From: Aliiroseovarius sp. PrR006 | Lineage (GTDB): Bacteria; Pseudomonadota; Alphaproteobacteria; Rhodobacterales; Rhodobacteraceae | DNA: 64,000 bases | Direction of reading: 5' to 3' | NCBI RefSeq assembly: GCF_010500215.1 | Contig: NZ_JAAGOY010000007.1 | Span: forward strand, 496,001-560,000 | Shown here: positions 17,478-27,641 of the stretch, piece after piece | Position numbering within the stretch: position 1 is the first letter of the stretch | Layout: the number at the start of each line of letters is the position of its first letter | The notes under the pieces: generated by a model | Told to the model about the DNA's origin: nothing | Seen by the model: the letters and a program-made list of their open reading frames with translations, nothing else | Database searches by the model: none | Program-made: the position numbers and the translations under genes

Positions 17478-17804
17478 GAAATCATCCTATCCAGTTGGTC
17501 CATTGGGTCTTGGACAAGATGCACAGGTGAAGCAGCAGGCCGAAACGTTTTTTGCAATTTTGGGCGAATTTCCGGTGAAGTTGTGTTTTTTGTGATCACA
17601 CCTTAAAATGTGTGATCACAAATCATTAAATTTCAGCAAATCAGCTTGATTGCGAATCTTCTTTCACCGCAAGCGACGCCAGATCGACCGCGCGCGCTTT
17701 TCGACTTTCGGATAGCGACGTAAACGGGGAACCGATCGCTTTACAATTGCTGGCAACTCTGCCTCAGTGGCAAATGGAATAGCCCTTTGCCCGAGTGATC
17801 TTGA
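17478..17804. other. Divergent promoter region of sucC and a glycosyltransferase gene
   Basis: These 327 bases separate two divergent genes and contain the paired TGTGATCACA sites at 17591-17620. The AT-rich stretch AAATCATTAAATTTC follows on the glycosyltransferase side. No small gene or RNA was recognised. Confidence 0.7.
17591..17620. promoter_or_regulatory. Paired TGTGATCACA sites upstream of sucC
   Basis: TGTGATCACA occurs exactly at 17591-17600 and 17611-17620, centres 20 bp apart. The pair lies 114-143 bp upstream of the sucC ATG, a distance that fits an activator better than a repressor. The same arrangement precedes sdhC. Confidence 0.75.
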
Positions 17805-18794
17805 ATGCCCGAACATAGCTGGTCCGTAGTCTCAACCGTGCGCGAACCACTGCCGCTTGTTCTGGCCTTTGCGTGCCATCACCTGAGCCTTGGTGCACAG
17901 ACCGTGCATCTATTCTTCGACGACCCCGATGATCCGGCCGCCCCTATCTTGGCGGCGATCCCCGGTGTGGAGGTCACCTTGTGCGACGCAGCCCATTGGA
18001 ACGCTTTCGAGCTTGGCAAACGCCCAGCATGGCAGACACGGCGCCAAACGTTGAACGCCAATCTGGTGGCTCAAAGGCAGCAGACAGACTGGCTTTTGCA
18101 TGCCGATGCGGACGAGTTTCTGTGGGCGCCCGACGGCATCGAGGCCGACCTTTCCCGCGCCGACACCTGGCTGCATATCCCCAATCTGGAACGTGTCTGG
18201 ACTGCACCAGAAAGCGCAATTTTCGACGGTGTGTTCCGCGCACCGGGTCTACCGCGTTGGGTGCGTGAACAAGCCTATGGCGCCTCCGAGGCCTATCTAC
18301 AAAGCGGGCTTTCGGGGCATGCGTCAGGCAAGACGATGGCGCGGTTGTCTCAGCAAAAGTTCATCGGCATCCATGCCGTCAAAGAGAAGTTCCACGGCAA
18401 GGCTTCACCGGGCAAAACCACCGCACAGACACGGATATTGCACTTTGACGGGATGACGGCCCGCCACTGGCTGCTCAAATCCCTGCGCTATGCGGCGCAA
18501 GGCAAGGCGCTGCTTCACTCGCTTCACACCCGGCGTCGGATCGGCATCGAGCGGGTCATAAACGCGAACGATCCTTTGACAACGGGGCGCGCGCTTCATG
18601 CCGAAATCTTTCAGCTGTCTGATACGCAGCAGGAGCTGCTTCGGGCGCATGACGCGCTTCTGACCTGCCCGCTTCACCTTGAACAAACCGTGGCGTCCCT
18701 TGCACCCGAAGTGGCGGTCGATTTCTCGGCAGAACAGTTTGACGCCCCCCTTGCGCCCGCGCTGGACGAGATCATCAAGAAGATCCGCAAATAG
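17805..18794 (+). CDS. Glycosyltransferase family 2-like protein
   Basis: A 329-residue cytoplasmic protein of the Glyco_tranf_2_4 type. It opens like a nucleotide-sugar transferase (WSVVSTVREPLPLVLAFACH) and has the metal-binding motif HADADEFLW near residue 100. The C-terminal part is rich in arginine and histidine (GMTARHWLLKSLRYAAQGK). Substrate is unknown. It is alone and divergent from sucC, between the suc operon and mdh, with no other polysaccharide gene nearby. The ATG at 17805 is the first in frame. Confidence 0.8.
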   Translation: MPEHSWSVVSTVREPLPLVLAFACHHLSLGAQTVHLFFDDPDDPAAPILAAIPGVEVTLCDAAHWNAFELGKRPAWQTRRQTLNANLVAQRQQTDWLLHADADEFLWAPDGIEADLSRADTWLHIPNLERVWTAPESAIFDGVFRAPGLPRWVREQAYGASEAYLQSGLSGHASGKTMARLSQQKFIGIHAVKEKFHGKASPGKTTAQTRILHFDGMTARHWLLKSLRYAAQGKALLHSLHTRRRIGIERVINANDPLTTGRALHAEIFQLSDTQQELLRAHDALLTCPLHLEQTVASLAPEVAVDFSAEQFDAPLAPALDEIIKKIRK

Positions 18795-18798
18795 ACGC

Positions 18799-18832
18799 AA
18801 AAAAATTGCGCCGCTCAAGGTGAGCGGCGCAA
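18799..18832 (-). terminator. Terminator of mdh
   Basis: A 12-bp stem, TTGCGCCGCTCA at 18806-18817 with TGAGCGGCGCAA at 18821-18832, is followed on the minus strand by a run of seven T (18805-18799). Confidence 0.9.
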
Positions 18833-18861
18833 CGTCTTAGTCAGCAGTATTGATACTGGGC

Positions 18862-19839
<978 letters not shown>

Positions 19840-19982
19840 TCAGTTGTTTTCGGGCGCATGCGTAGTCGGAAAGTGCCTTTCGCGCAAGAGCGCTGCGCTG
19901 CGGCGTCACGGATGACTTGCAACAGAATGCGACACGCGATAGCGCTAAAGCGCCAATTTTCCAGACTTTTGAAGGATGTCAC

Positions 19983-20741
19983 ATGCCCGAGGTTCTGGAC
20001 CTCACTTTCTTTGCCTTTGCCATCCCAGCAGTAATTTTTGCAGGGATTTCCAAGGGTGGCTTCGGGTCGGGGGCCGCATTTGCGGCGACCCCGCTCTTGG
20101 CGCTGATTCTGGAACCGGGGGCCGCAATTGGCTTGATGTTGCCGCTTCTGATGTTGATGGATGTGACCGCACTGAAACCCTATTGGCGCAAGTGGGATAC
20201 GCCCTCGGCCTGGGCTTTGGTGTTGGGGGCGGTACCGGGCGTGGCGCTGGGTGCGGCGCTCTATTCGATTGCCAACCCGGATGTGTTTCGCCTGCTGATC
20301 GGACTGATCGCCGTGGGGTTCGTGGCGTTCCAACTGGCACGCGCGAACGGGTTGATCCCACCAGCCCCGCGCCCGATGTCCGGCAGGTTGGGCGCCTTTT
20401 GGGGCGTCATCGCGGGCTTCACCAGCTTCATCAGTCATGCGGGTGGCCCGCCCGCTGCGGTCTATCTTTTGTCACGCAAGCTGGACAAAACCACCTTCCA
20501 AGCCACGACCGTCATCGTCTTCTGGGCGATCAACCTTCTGAAGTTCGTCCCCTATTTCGCCTTGGGGATCTTCACATGGCAAACGGCAAAGGCTGATCTT
20601 CTGCTGATCCCCTTTGCCGTGCTGGGCGTCTGGATCGGGGTGCATTTGCACCACAAAATGTCCGAGCGCCTGTTTTTCGGCTTCACCTATCTGTTTCTGA
20701 TCCTGACCGGAACGAAACTGATCTGGGAAGGTCTGACCTAA
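19983..20741 (+). CDS. TauE/SafE-family membrane permease
   Basis: A 252-residue inner-membrane protein with about seven or eight hydrophobic helices and the two-repeat layout of the TauE/SafE (DUF81) family: FAGISKGGFGSGAAF near the start and GFTSFISHAGGPPAAVYL in the second half. Members export sulfite, sulfoacetate or related anions; the substrate cannot be told from sequence. The ATG at 19983 has GAAGGA upstream. The end overlaps the convergent gene at 20738 by 4 bases. Confidence 0.85.
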   Translation: MPEVLDLTFFAFAIPAVIFAGISKGGFGSGAAFAATPLLALILEPGAAIGLMLPLLMLMDVTALKPYWRKWDTPSAWALVLGAVPGVALGAALYSIANPDVFRLLIGLIAVGFVAFQLARANGLIPPAPRPMSGRLGAFWGVIAGFTSFISHAGGPPAAVYLLSRKLDKTTFQATTVIVFWAINLLKFVPYFALGIFTWQTAKADLLLIPFAVLGVWIGVHLHHKMSERLFFGFTYLFLILTGTKLIWEGLT

Positions 20742-21061
20742 ACCGGATCGCCCAGCCGCGCCGGGGTCAGCTCGTCATCGAGTTGCTCGTATCCCTGCCC
20801 TGCGGCGACCAGGCAGGTCATACCATTGGGCATCGTCACAGTGATCGTCCACGTGCCGGTCTCGTCCGAGGCGAAGACCTCGACCACCTGCCGGTCGCCA
20901 GCAAGTCCGATGGATTGCCGGGTTTCGCCATAGCTCTCGGTCAGGCGTTGCATCACTTGGGCACGCTCGGCGCATTTGGCGGCACCCTGTGCCTGCAATT
21001 GTCCGGCTGACAGAAGGATTGCGCCGACACCAAGTCCAAGGGCCAGAATGTCCTGTTTCAT
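20738..21061 (-). CDS. Small periplasmic protein, function unknown
   Basis: A 107-residue protein with a clear signal peptide (MKQDILALGLGVGAILLSAG, cleavage likely after residue 24-25). The mature part has two cysteines (C30 and one in MTCLV) that could form a disulfide, and strand-like segments (TGTWTITVTMPNG). Similar small proteins are common in Rhodobacterales but I know no function. It ends against the TauE/SafE gene. Confidence 0.75.
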   Translation of the reverse strand: MKQDILALGLGVGAILLSAGQLQAQGAAKCAERAQVMQRLTESYGETRQSIGLAGDRQVVEVFASDETGTWTITVTMPNGMTCLVAAGQGYEQLDDELTPARLGDPV

Positions 21062-21365
21062 GGATCTGTCCTTTCAGTTGGGCCGCTCTGCCGGGCCAAC
21101 CGGCGCACCGGCGGCATCAGGGCCGTGTTCACTCTGGTGCCGATCTGCATCCCATTGCATCAGTGGCCAACCGTGGGCCCTCCCGTCATTCGGCATCTCT
21201 GTGAAAAGCCTGCGCCCATGGGCCAAAGAACTGGTTAACGCGCCGCGCATAGGTCGGCGCAACCATGAACCCTACGTAAAATTTCTGCATTGCGGCAAAG
21301 TTTACCTTGCGAATTGGTGCGCAAATGTGGTCCCTTGCGCAACAATATTGCGGAGACACAGAATC
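21062..21365. other. Promoter region of the mcl2-nnrU-mch cluster
   Basis: These 304 bases lie between divergent genes and hold no recognisable gene. The 80 bases before the mcl2-like ATG contain repeated TTGCG/CGCAA elements (see 21307-21342) in an AT-richer context, typical of a regulated promoter. Confidence 0.6.
21307..21342. promoter_or_regulatory. TTGCG-type inverted repeats upstream of the mcl2-like gene
   Basis: TTGCG at 21307-21311 is matched by CGCAA at 21320-21324, and a perfect TTGCGCAA palindrome follows at 21335-21342; ATTGCGGCAA lies a little upstream. The palindrome ends 23 bp before the ATG. Regulators of short-chain acyl-CoA metabolism in this group recognise TTTGC/GCAAA-like motifs, so a link is plausible but unproven. 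Confidence 0.4.
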
Positions 21366-22214
21366 ATGACCACACGCCCCTATCGTTCCGTCCTCTACAT
21401 CCCCGGCTCGAAAGAGCGTGCGCTGGAGAAAGCCCGCGGCCTTGCCGCTGACGCGATCATTTTCGACCTCGAGGATGCCGTCGCCCCCGACGCCAAGGTC
21501 GAGGCCCGCGCCATCCTGAAAGCCGAGCTGGACAAGGGCGGCTATGGCAACCGCGCCAAGATCGTCCGCATCAACGGGTTCGACACGGAATGGGGTAAAG
21601 ACGATGTGGAGGCCTTTGTGGGTGCAGACATCGACGCGATCCTGATGCCCAAGGTCGGCTCGGCCGCACAGCTGGACGAACTGGCCGCGCTGATCCCCGA
21701 TGTTGACCTCTGGGCGATGATGGAGACCCCGATCGGCATGCTGAACGCCGCCGAGATCGCCGCCCACCCTCGCCTGAAGGGCTTTGTCATGGGCACCAAC
21801 GATCTGGCGAAGGAACTCAACACCCGCTTCCGTGCCGACCGTCTGCCGATGATGGGCGGCCTGCATATGTGCCTGATCGCCGCCAAGGCCCATGACGTTG
21901 TGATCGTCGATGGCGTCTATAACGCGTTCAAAGACGAAGAAGGCTTGAAGGCTGAATGCGACCAGGGCCGCGACATGGGTATGGACGGCAAGACGCTGAT
22001 CCACCCCGCGCAGCTTGAGATTGCCAACGCCGCCTTCGCCCCGTCCGAAGCCGAGATTGATCTGGCCCAGCGCCAAATCGCAGCCTTCGAGGAAGCCGAA
22101 GCATCCGGCCAAGGTGTTGCGGTTGTGGATGGTAAAATCGTCGAGAACCTGCATGTTGTGACGGCAAAATCCATTCTGGCCAAAGCCGACGCCATCGCCG
22201 CGATGGAGAGCTAA
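21366..22214 (+). CDS. mcl2: CitE-like CoA ester lyase, probable (3S)-malyl-CoA thioesterase
   Basis: A 282-residue TIM-barrel protein of the HpcH/HpaI-CitE family. It has the start MTTRPYRSVLYIPGSKERAL, the Mg-binding FDLEDAVAP, the catalytic region MMETPIGMLNAAEI and GTNDLAKELN. Mcl1 lyases of this pathway are about 318 residues; the shorter length and the neighbouring mch match Mcl2, which hydrolyses (S)-malyl-CoA to malate at the end of the ethylmalonyl-CoA pathway. A lyase activity cannot be excluded from sequence. ACGGAGA-like ribosome site (GGAGACACAGAATC) precedes the ATG. Confidence 0.8.
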   Translation: MTTRPYRSVLYIPGSKERALEKARGLAADAIIFDLEDAVAPDAKVEARAILKAELDKGGYGNRAKIVRINGFDTEWGKDDVEAFVGADIDAILMPKVGSAAQLDELAALIPDVDLWAMMETPIGMLNAAEIAAHPRLKGFVMGTNDLAKELNTRFRADRLPMMGGLHMCLIAAKAHDVVIVDGVYNAFKDEEGLKAECDQGRDMGMDGKTLIHPAQLEIANAAFAPSEAEIDLAQRQIAAFEEAEASGQGVAVVDGKIVENLHVVTAKSILAKADAIAAMES

Positions 22215-22237
22215 GGCCCCTCTAAAGGAACCTCGCC

Positions 22238-22786
22238 ATGACATTGCTGATCGCCGGACTTGCCCTGTGGTATGTCGGACATTTCTGGAAACGCGCCCTG
22301 CCCGGTGCCCATGACAACATGGGGCCGCGGGCCAAGGGGGTGTCTGCTCTTGTGATCCTGATCGGCGTGGTCCTCATGGTAATCGGGTATCGCGCGACGG
22401 AAAGTTTCGACGTGCACAGCTATCCGCCCGCACTGCGCCACGTGAACAACCTGATGGTGCTGTTCGCGCTCTATTTCACCAGCCCCGGCCCGTCGAAAGG
22501 CGCGCTGTTTTACAAAATGCGCCACCCGATGCTGACCGGTTTCATCCTGTGGGCCGTGGCGCATATCATCGTGAATCCTGATCTGGCCTCGATGATTCTG
22601 TTCGGGGCGCTGACAGTTTGGGCCATGCTGGAGATCCTCGTGATCAACCGCGCGGAACCCGACTGGCAACCAAACCCGAAAGGCACCATCGCCAAGGACG
22701 CCATGTTCTTCGTGGCCTCGATCATCCTGCTGGCGATCATCGGTTATATTCACGGGCTGATCGGCCCGACCCCGTTCGGCGCGTAG
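22238..22786 (+). CDS. NnrU-family membrane protein
   Basis: A 182-residue inner-membrane protein with about five helices and the NnrU pattern (YKMRHPMLTGFILWAVAH, LLANPDLA-like INPDLASMILFG). NnrU was linked to nitrite/nitric-oxide reduction in Rhodobacter, and the wider family includes isoprenoid-modifying relatives. Here it lies between two ethylmalonyl-CoA pathway genes, 23 bases after mcl2, with no denitrification gene in the window, so its role is open. Confidence 0.85.
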   Translation: MTLLIAGLALWYVGHFWKRALPGAHDNMGPRAKGVSALVILIGVVLMVIGYRATESFDVHSYPPALRHVNNLMVLFALYFTSPGPSKGALFYKMRHPMLTGFILWAVAHIIVNPDLASMILFGALTVWAMLEILVINRAEPDWQPNPKGTIAKDAMFFVASIILLAIIGYIHGLIGPTPFGA

Positions 22787-22856
22787 CCCGGCTTACGCGC
22801 TTAAAACAAATTCGGCGGGCCGCCCCTGCGCCCGCCTCGACACTTGGAGAGCTTTG

Positions 22857-23891
22857 ATGGCCAAAACCAATCCCGGACGCTTCTTTGAAGACTACAAGCT
22901 GGGCGACGTGATCGACCACGCCGTGCCGCGCACCGTGGCCGAAGGCGAACGCGCGCTGTATCACGCGCTGTATCCCGCCCGCCATGCGCTCTATTCCTCG
23001 GACGAGTTTGCGGGGGCGTGCGGGCTGGAAGGCTCGCCTATCGACGACCTGATCGCCTTCCACGTGGTGTTCGGCAAAACCGTCCCCGACATCTCGCTGA
23101 ACGCCGTCGCCAACCTTGGTTATGCCGAAGGCCGCTGGCTGAAGCCCGTCTATCCCGGCGATACCCTGCGCTCGCAATCCGAGGTGATCGGGCTGAAGCA
23201 GAACTCGAACGGGAAGTCGGGCGTTGTTTGGGTCCGGACCCGCGGGTTCAACCAGATGGACGAGCCGGTGATGGAGTATGTCCGCTGGGTCATGGTGCGC
23301 AAAGGCGATCTGGACGCCCCTGCCCCTGAAACCGTGATCCCTGAATTGAAAGGTGTGCTGGAGGTGGGCGACCTGTCGATCCCCGAAGGTCTGTCCTTCG
23401 CGGACTACGACTTCACACTCGCCGGTGAACCGCATCGCTGGGGCGATTACGAGGTCGGCGAAAAGATCGACCACGTTGACGGCGTGACCGTCGAAGAAGC
23501 CGAACACATGATGGCGACCCGCCTGTGGCAGAACACCGCGAAGGTGCATTTCGACGCGACGTTCCGCCCCGATGGTCAGCGCCTGATCTATGGCGGCCAC
23601 GTGATCTCGATGGCGCGCGCGCTGTCGTTCAATGGTCTGGCCAACGCCCAGATGATCGTAGGCCTGAACGGTGGGGCGCACGCAAACCCCTGCTTCTCGG
23701 GCGATACGATCCGCGCTTGGTCCGAGGTTCTGGACAAGGCCGACACGGATGCCCCCGGTGTCGGTGCTGTTCGCCTTCGTCTGGTCGCCGTCAAACACGG
23801 CGCGCCGGAATTTGCGCTGAAAGGCGACGACGGCAAATACCTGCCCGAGGTTATGCTGGACCTCGATTATTGGGCGCTGATGCCGAAGTAA
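22857..23891 (+). CDS. mch: Mesaconyl-CoA hydratase (MaoC-type)
   Basis: A 344-residue protein with two MaoC-like hot-dog domains. The first contains FFEDYKLGDVIDHAVPRTV and a DDLIAFHVVFGKT region, the second YEVGEKIDHVDGVTVEEAEH and GGHVISMARALSFNG. It hydrates mesaconyl-C1-CoA to beta-methylmalyl-CoA in the ethylmalonyl-CoA pathway for acetyl-CoA assimilation. The ATG at 22857 follows GGAGAG. Its position after the mcl2-like gene and before sdh matches the order I recall in Rhodobacter sphaeroides. Confidence 0.88.
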   Translation: MAKTNPGRFFEDYKLGDVIDHAVPRTVAEGERALYHALYPARHALYSSDEFAGACGLEGSPIDDLIAFHVVFGKTVPDISLNAVANLGYAEGRWLKPVYPGDTLRSQSEVIGLKQNSNGKSGVVWVRTRGFNQMDEPVMEYVRWVMVRKGDLDAPAPETVIPELKGVLEVGDLSIPEGLSFADYDFTLAGEPHRWGDYEVGEKIDHVDGVTVEEAEHMMATRLWQNTAKVHFDATFRPDGQRLIYGGHVISMARALSFNGLANAQMIVGLNGGAHANPCFSGDTIRAWSEVLDKADTDAPGVGAVRLRLVAVKHGAPEFALKGDDGKYLPEVMLDLDYWALMPK

Positions 23892-23901
23892 GACATCCGG
23901 T

Positions 23902-23928
23902 GGCGGGGCGTTTCACGGACGTTCCGCC
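23902..23928 (+). terminator. Terminator-like hairpin after mch
   Basis: GGCGGGGCGT at 23902-23911 pairs with ACGTTCCGCC at 23919-23928 (two G-T pairs). There is no T-run, so efficiency is uncertain. Confidence 0.4.
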
Positions 23929-24027
23929 GCCTCTCGGTATGTGCCCTCGCGTCAATTTCCCGTTGGAATCTTGCTGACGGGGCGCCTTTCCCGACCATTA
24001 ATGTCGGGATACAATGGCATACCATTC

Positions 24028-24058
24028 TGTGATCACATATCCGAAAACTGTGATCACA
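24028..24058. promoter_or_regulatory. Paired TGTGATCACA sites upstream of sdhC
   Basis: TGTGATCACA occurs exactly at 24028-24037 and 24049-24058, centres 21 bp apart. The pair lies 123-153 bp upstream of the sdhC ATG, nearly the same distance and spacing as the pair before sucC. Confidence 0.75.
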
Positions 24059-24180
24059 AGCCCCCAAAAACACCCCCGTTAGCGCAAATTTCCCGACTTT
24101 CCGGTCGCTTCTTGCGTGACTCAGTGCCGCAAAAAGCGTTATTCCTGTCGCAAAGTCGAAACAGACAGAAGGAGGCCGCC

Positions 24181-24564
24181 ATGGCCGACGTGAACAGAGG
24201 CAACCGTCCTCTTTCTCCGCATCTGCAAGTATACCGCCCGCAGCTGACCTCCATCACCTCGATCTTCGCCCGGATCACTGGGGTCGCCCTGCTGGGTGCT
24301 GCGATCTTGGTCGCTTGGTGGTTCTTCGCGGCATCTCTGGGTGCAGGATATTATGACGTTGTGAACGGTCTGATGACCTCGTTCGTTGGGGACGTTGTCA
24401 TGTTCCTGGCACTTTGGGCACTTTGCTATCACGCATTGTCCGGCCTGCGTCACCTGATCTGGGACATCGGCATCGGCCTGAACGTCGAAACTGCCGAGAA
24501 AATGGGCATTGGCGTCATCGTCGGGTCCGTCGTTCTGGCGATCATCGTCGCCCTGATCGTGTAA
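24181..24564 (+). CDS. sdhC: Succinate dehydrogenase cytochrome b556 subunit
   Basis: A 127-residue membrane anchor with three helices. It starts with the typical RPLSPHLQVYRPQLTSITSI, and the haem-b histidine lies in CYHALSGLRHLIWDIG. It binds ubiquinone together with SdhD. The ATG at 24181 has a strong GAAGGAGG site; the frame stays open upstream to 23941 but crosses the operator region and is not coding. First gene of sdhCDAB. Confidence 0.95.
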   Translation: MADVNRGNRPLSPHLQVYRPQLTSITSIFARITGVALLGAAILVAWWFFAASLGAGYYDVVNGLMTSFVGDVVMFLALWALCYHALSGLRHLIWDIGIGLNVETAEKMGIGVIVGSVVLAIIVALIV

Positions 24565-24574
24565 GGAGCCCGCT

Positions 24575-24946
24575 ATGCAATATATGACTGACCGCAAACG
24601 CGCCGTGGGCAAGGGCTCTTCTGGTTCTGGCACAGAACACTTCTGGGGACAGGCCATCTCGGCCGTTGGTCTTCTGATCCTGATGCCGCTCTTTGCTTTG
24701 ACATTCGGCTGCGCCCTTGGCCTGCCCTATGAAGAAGCCATTGCCTATTACCAGCGCCCCTTCCCCGCGATCATCGCAGCCATGACCTTCGTCGTCTCGA
24801 TGGTCCACTTCCGTCACGGCATTCAGGTCGTGATCGAGGATTACTCGCGCGGCGTCACCAAGAAGGTCTTGGTAGTCGCTTGCACCGCACTGGCCTACAC
24901 CGTTCTGGCAATTGGCCTTTATGGCCTCGGCCGCATCGCCTTTTAA
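24575..24946 (+). CDS. sdhD: Succinate dehydrogenase membrane anchor subunit
   Basis: A 123-residue second anchor with three membrane helices. It has the pattern GSGTEHFWGQAISAVGLL near the start and MVHFRHGIQVVIEDY, whose histidines are candidates for haem and quinone contact. It begins 10 bases after sdhC and precedes sdhA by 18 bases. Confidence 0.94.
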   Translation: MQYMTDRKRAVGKGSSGSGTEHFWGQAISAVGLLILMPLFALTFGCALGLPYEEAIAYYQRPFPAIIAAMTFVVSMVHFRHGIQVVIEDYSRGVTKKVLVVACTALAYTVLAIGLYGLGRIAF

Positions 24947-24964
24947 GACCGGAGAGCAACCAAA

Positions 24965-26770
24965 ATGGCAGCTTACGAATACGAAACACACGAATATGAC
25001 GTGGTCGTGGTCGGCGCCGGTGGCGCTGGTCTGCGGGCCACGCTTGGCATGGCCGAACAGGGTCTGCGCACCGCTTGTGTGACCAAAGTTTTCCCGACCC
25101 GCTCGCATACTGTTGCAGCACAGGGCGGCATCGCCGCGTCCCTGTCCAACATGGGCCCGGACAACTGGCAGTGGCACATGTACGACACCGTGAAAGGCTC
25201 GGACTGGCTGGGCGACACGGATGCGATGGAATACCTGGCCCGCGAGGCACCCAAAGCGGTGTACGAGCTGGAGCACTATGGCGTTCCGTTTTCGCGGACC
25301 GAAGAAGGCAAGATCTATCAGCGCCCATTCGGTGGCCACACCACCGAATTCGGTGAAGGCCCCGCTGTGCAGCGGACCTGTGCCGCCGCTGACCGTACTG
25401 GTCACGCGATCCTGCACACGCTTTACGGCCAGTCGCTGAAGAACAACGCGGAATTCTACGTTGAATACTTCGCCATCGACCTGATCATGTCGGAAGACGG
25501 TCAGTGTCAGGGCGTCGTTTGCTGGAAGCTGGACGATGGCACCATGCACGTCTTCAACGCGAAGATGGTTGTGCTGGCCACGGGCGGCTATGGCCGTGCG
25601 TATTTCTCGGCCACTTCGGCCCACACCTGCACCGGCGACGGTGGCGGCATGGTGGCCCGTGCGGGTCTGGCCTTGCAGGACATGGAATTCGTTCAGTTCC
25701 ACCCGACCGGCATCTACGGTTCGGGCTGCCTGATCACCGAAGGTGCACGTGGCGAGGGTGGCTATCTGGTCAACTCGGAAGGCGAGCGTTTCATGGAGCG
25801 TTATGCGCCCCAGTATAAAGACCTTGCGCCCCGCGACTATGTATCCCGCTCGATGACGATGGAGATCCGCGAAGGCCGCGGTGTTGGCGCCGAAGGTGAC
25901 CACATCTTCCTGCACCTTGACCACCTGCCTGCTGAGGCTCTGGCCGAACGCCTGCCCGGCATTTCGGAAAGCGCCAAGATCTTCGCCGGTGTTGATGTGA
26001 ACAAAGAGCCGATCCCGGTTCTGCCGACAGTTCACTACAACATGGGCGGCATCCCAACCAATTATTGGGGGGAAGTTCTGAACCCGACCAAGGATGATCC
26101 GACTGGCGTTGTTCCCGGCCTGATGGCCGTGGGTGAAGCCGGTTGCGCATCGGTGCACGGTGCAAACCGTCTGGGCTCGAACTCGCTGATCGACCTTGTG
26201 GTCTTCGGCCGCGCCGCCGCGATCCGCGCAGGCAAGGTTGTAGACGCAGACAGCGCCAACCCGGTTCTGAACCAGGCATCGGTTGACGCGGCATTTGATC
26301 GCTTCGACGGTCTGCGCAACGCAAGTGGTGCGGTTCCGACCGCGGACTTGCGTCTGGAAATGCAAAAGACGATGCAGGCTGACGCTGCCGTATTCCGTAC
26401 CGCAAAAACCATGAAGGAAGGCGTCGAGAAGATGACCGCTGTGGCCGCCAAGATGGACGACCTGGCAGTGACCGATCGCTCGCTGATCTGGAACTCGGAC
26501 CTGATGGAGACGCTGGAACTGGCCAACCTGATGCCGAACGCTCTGGCAACGATCCACGGCGCAGAAGCCCGCGAAGAAAGCCGCGGCGCCCACGCGCACG
26601 AGGACTTCCCGGAACGCAATGACGACAAGTGGCGTGTTCACACAGTCAGCCGCGTGGATGGCAACAAGGTTGACCTGTCCTATCGTCCGGTCGTCGTTGA
26701 TCCGCTGACCACCGAAGCCGAAGGCGGCATCGCTTTGAAGAAAATCGCGCCCAAAGCGCGTACGTTCTAA
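24965..26770 (+). CDS. sdhA: Succinate dehydrogenase flavoprotein subunit
   Basis: A 601-residue FAD subunit on the cytoplasmic face of the membrane. It has the FAD motif [12 protein letters not shown], the flavinylation histidine region [14 protein letters not shown], the active-site stretch [21 protein letters not shown] and the [10 protein letters not shown] signature. It oxidises succinate to fumarate. Length is typical and no anomalies are seen. Confidence 0.97.
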   Translation: MAAYEYETHEYDVVVVGAGGAGLRATLGMAEQGLRTACVTKVFPTRSHTVAAQGGIAASLSNMGPDNWQWHMYDTVKGSDWLGDTDAMEYLAREAPKAVYELEHYGVPFSRTEEGKIYQRPFGGHTTEFGEGPAVQRTCAAADRTGHAILHTLYGQSLKNNAEFYVEYFAIDLIMSEDGQCQGVVCWKLDDGTMHVFNAKMVVLATGGYGRAYFSATSAHTCTGDGGGMVARAGLALQDMEFVQFHPTGIYGSGCLITEGARGEGGYLVNSEGERFMERYAPQYKDLAPRDYVSRSMTMEIREGRGVGAEGDHIFLHLDHLPAEALAERLPGISESAKIFAGVDVNKEPIPVLPTVHYNMGGIPTNYWGEVLNPTKDDPTGVVPGLMAVGEAGCASVHGANRLGSNSLIDLVVFGRAAAIRAGKVVDADSANPVLNQASVDAAFDRFDGLRNASGAVPTADLRLEMQKTMQADAAVFRTAKTMKEGVEKMTAVAAKMDDLAVTDRSLIWNSDLMETLELANLMPNALATIHGAEAREESRGAHAHEDFPERNDDKWRVHTVSRVDGNKVDLSYRPVVVDPLTTEAEGGIALKKIAPKARTF

Positions 26771-26782
26771 GGAGGACGCCAG

Positions 26783-27562
26783 ATGGTACAATTCAAGCTC
26801 CCCAAGAACTCGACCGTTCGCGTCGGTAAGACATGGCCCAAGCCCGAGGGTGCCAGCAATGTCCGCAAGTTCCAGATCTATCGCTGGAACCCGGATGATG
26901 GCGAAAACCCCCGTGTGGACACCTATTTCCTGGACATGGACAAATGTGGTCCGATGGTTCTGGACGCGCTGATCAAGATCAAGAACGAGATTGATCCGAC
27001 CCTGACCTTCCGCCGCTCGTGCCGTGAGGGCATCTGTGGATCCTGTGCGATGAACATCGACGGGATCAACACGCTGGCCTGTATTTACGGGATGGATGAG
27101 ATCAAGGGCGACGTGAAGATCTATCCGCTACCGCACATGCCGGTGGTGAAAGACCTGATCCCGGACCTGACGCACTTCTACGCCCAGCATGCCTCGATCA
27201 TGCCGTGGCTCGAAACCAAGACCAACCGCCCAGCAAAAGAGTGGAAGCAGTCCATTGAGGACCGCAAGAAGCTTGATGGTCTGTATGAATGCGTTATGTG
27301 CGCCAGCTGCTCGACCTCGTGCCCGAGCTACTGGTGGAACGGTGACCGCTATCTCGGACCAGCCGCGCTGCTGCATGCCTACCGCTGGATCATCGACTCG
27401 CGCGATGAAGCCACTGGCGAGCGTCTGGACCAGCTGGAAGACCCCTTCAAGCTGTACCGCTGCCACACAATCATGAACTGCTCGAAGACTTGCCCGAAAG
27501 GCCTGAACCCGGCCAAGGCAATTGCCTCGATCAAGAAGATGATGGTCGAGCGCCAGCTGTAA
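26783..27562 (+). CDS. sdhB: Succinate dehydrogenase iron-sulfur subunit
   Basis: A 259-residue subunit that carries electrons from FAD to quinone. It shows the 2Fe-2S motif [15 protein letters not shown] with a later C, then [15 protein letters not shown] and [17 protein letters not shown] for the 4Fe-4S and 3Fe-4S clusters. AGGAGG lies 7 bases before the ATG. It closes the sdhCDAB operon and is followed by a strong terminator. Confidence 0.97.
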   Translation: MVQFKLPKNSTVRVGKTWPKPEGASNVRKFQIYRWNPDDGENPRVDTYFLDMDKCGPMVLDALIKIKNEIDPTLTFRRSCREGICGSCAMNIDGINTLACIYGMDEIKGDVKIYPLPHMPVVKDLIPDLTHFYAQHASIMPWLETKTNRPAKEWKQSIEDRKKLDGLYECVMCASCSTSCPSYWWNGDRYLGPAALLHAYRWIIDSRDEATGERLDQLEDPFKLYRCHTIMNCSKTCPKGLNPAKAIASIKKMMVERQL

Positions 27563-27580
27563 GCGGCATAGACAAATTAC

Positions 27581-27608
27581 AAAAGGGCGGCCCGCAGGCC
27601 GCCCTTTT
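27581..27608. terminator. Bidirectional terminator between sdhB and panC
   Basis: AAAAGGGCGGCC (27581-27592) and GGCCGCCCTTTTT (27597-27609) form a stem of 8 GC-rich pairs plus A-T extension around CGCA. It serves the convergent sdh and pan transcripts. Confidence 0.9.
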
Positions 27609-27641
27609 TGCTTTTCGGAACCTGAAGAAGGTCGACGTGTC

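Noticed and set aside
16245-17606. A 453-codon plus-strand frame over sucC and the operator region
   Set aside because: It covers conserved sucC in antisense and runs through the TGTGATCACA sites, so it is not a gene.
24542-26791. A 749-codon minus-strand open frame antisense to sdhA
   Set aside because: It mirrors sdhA and sdhD, whose domains and catalytic motifs are clear; long antisense frames are normal in GC-rich genes.
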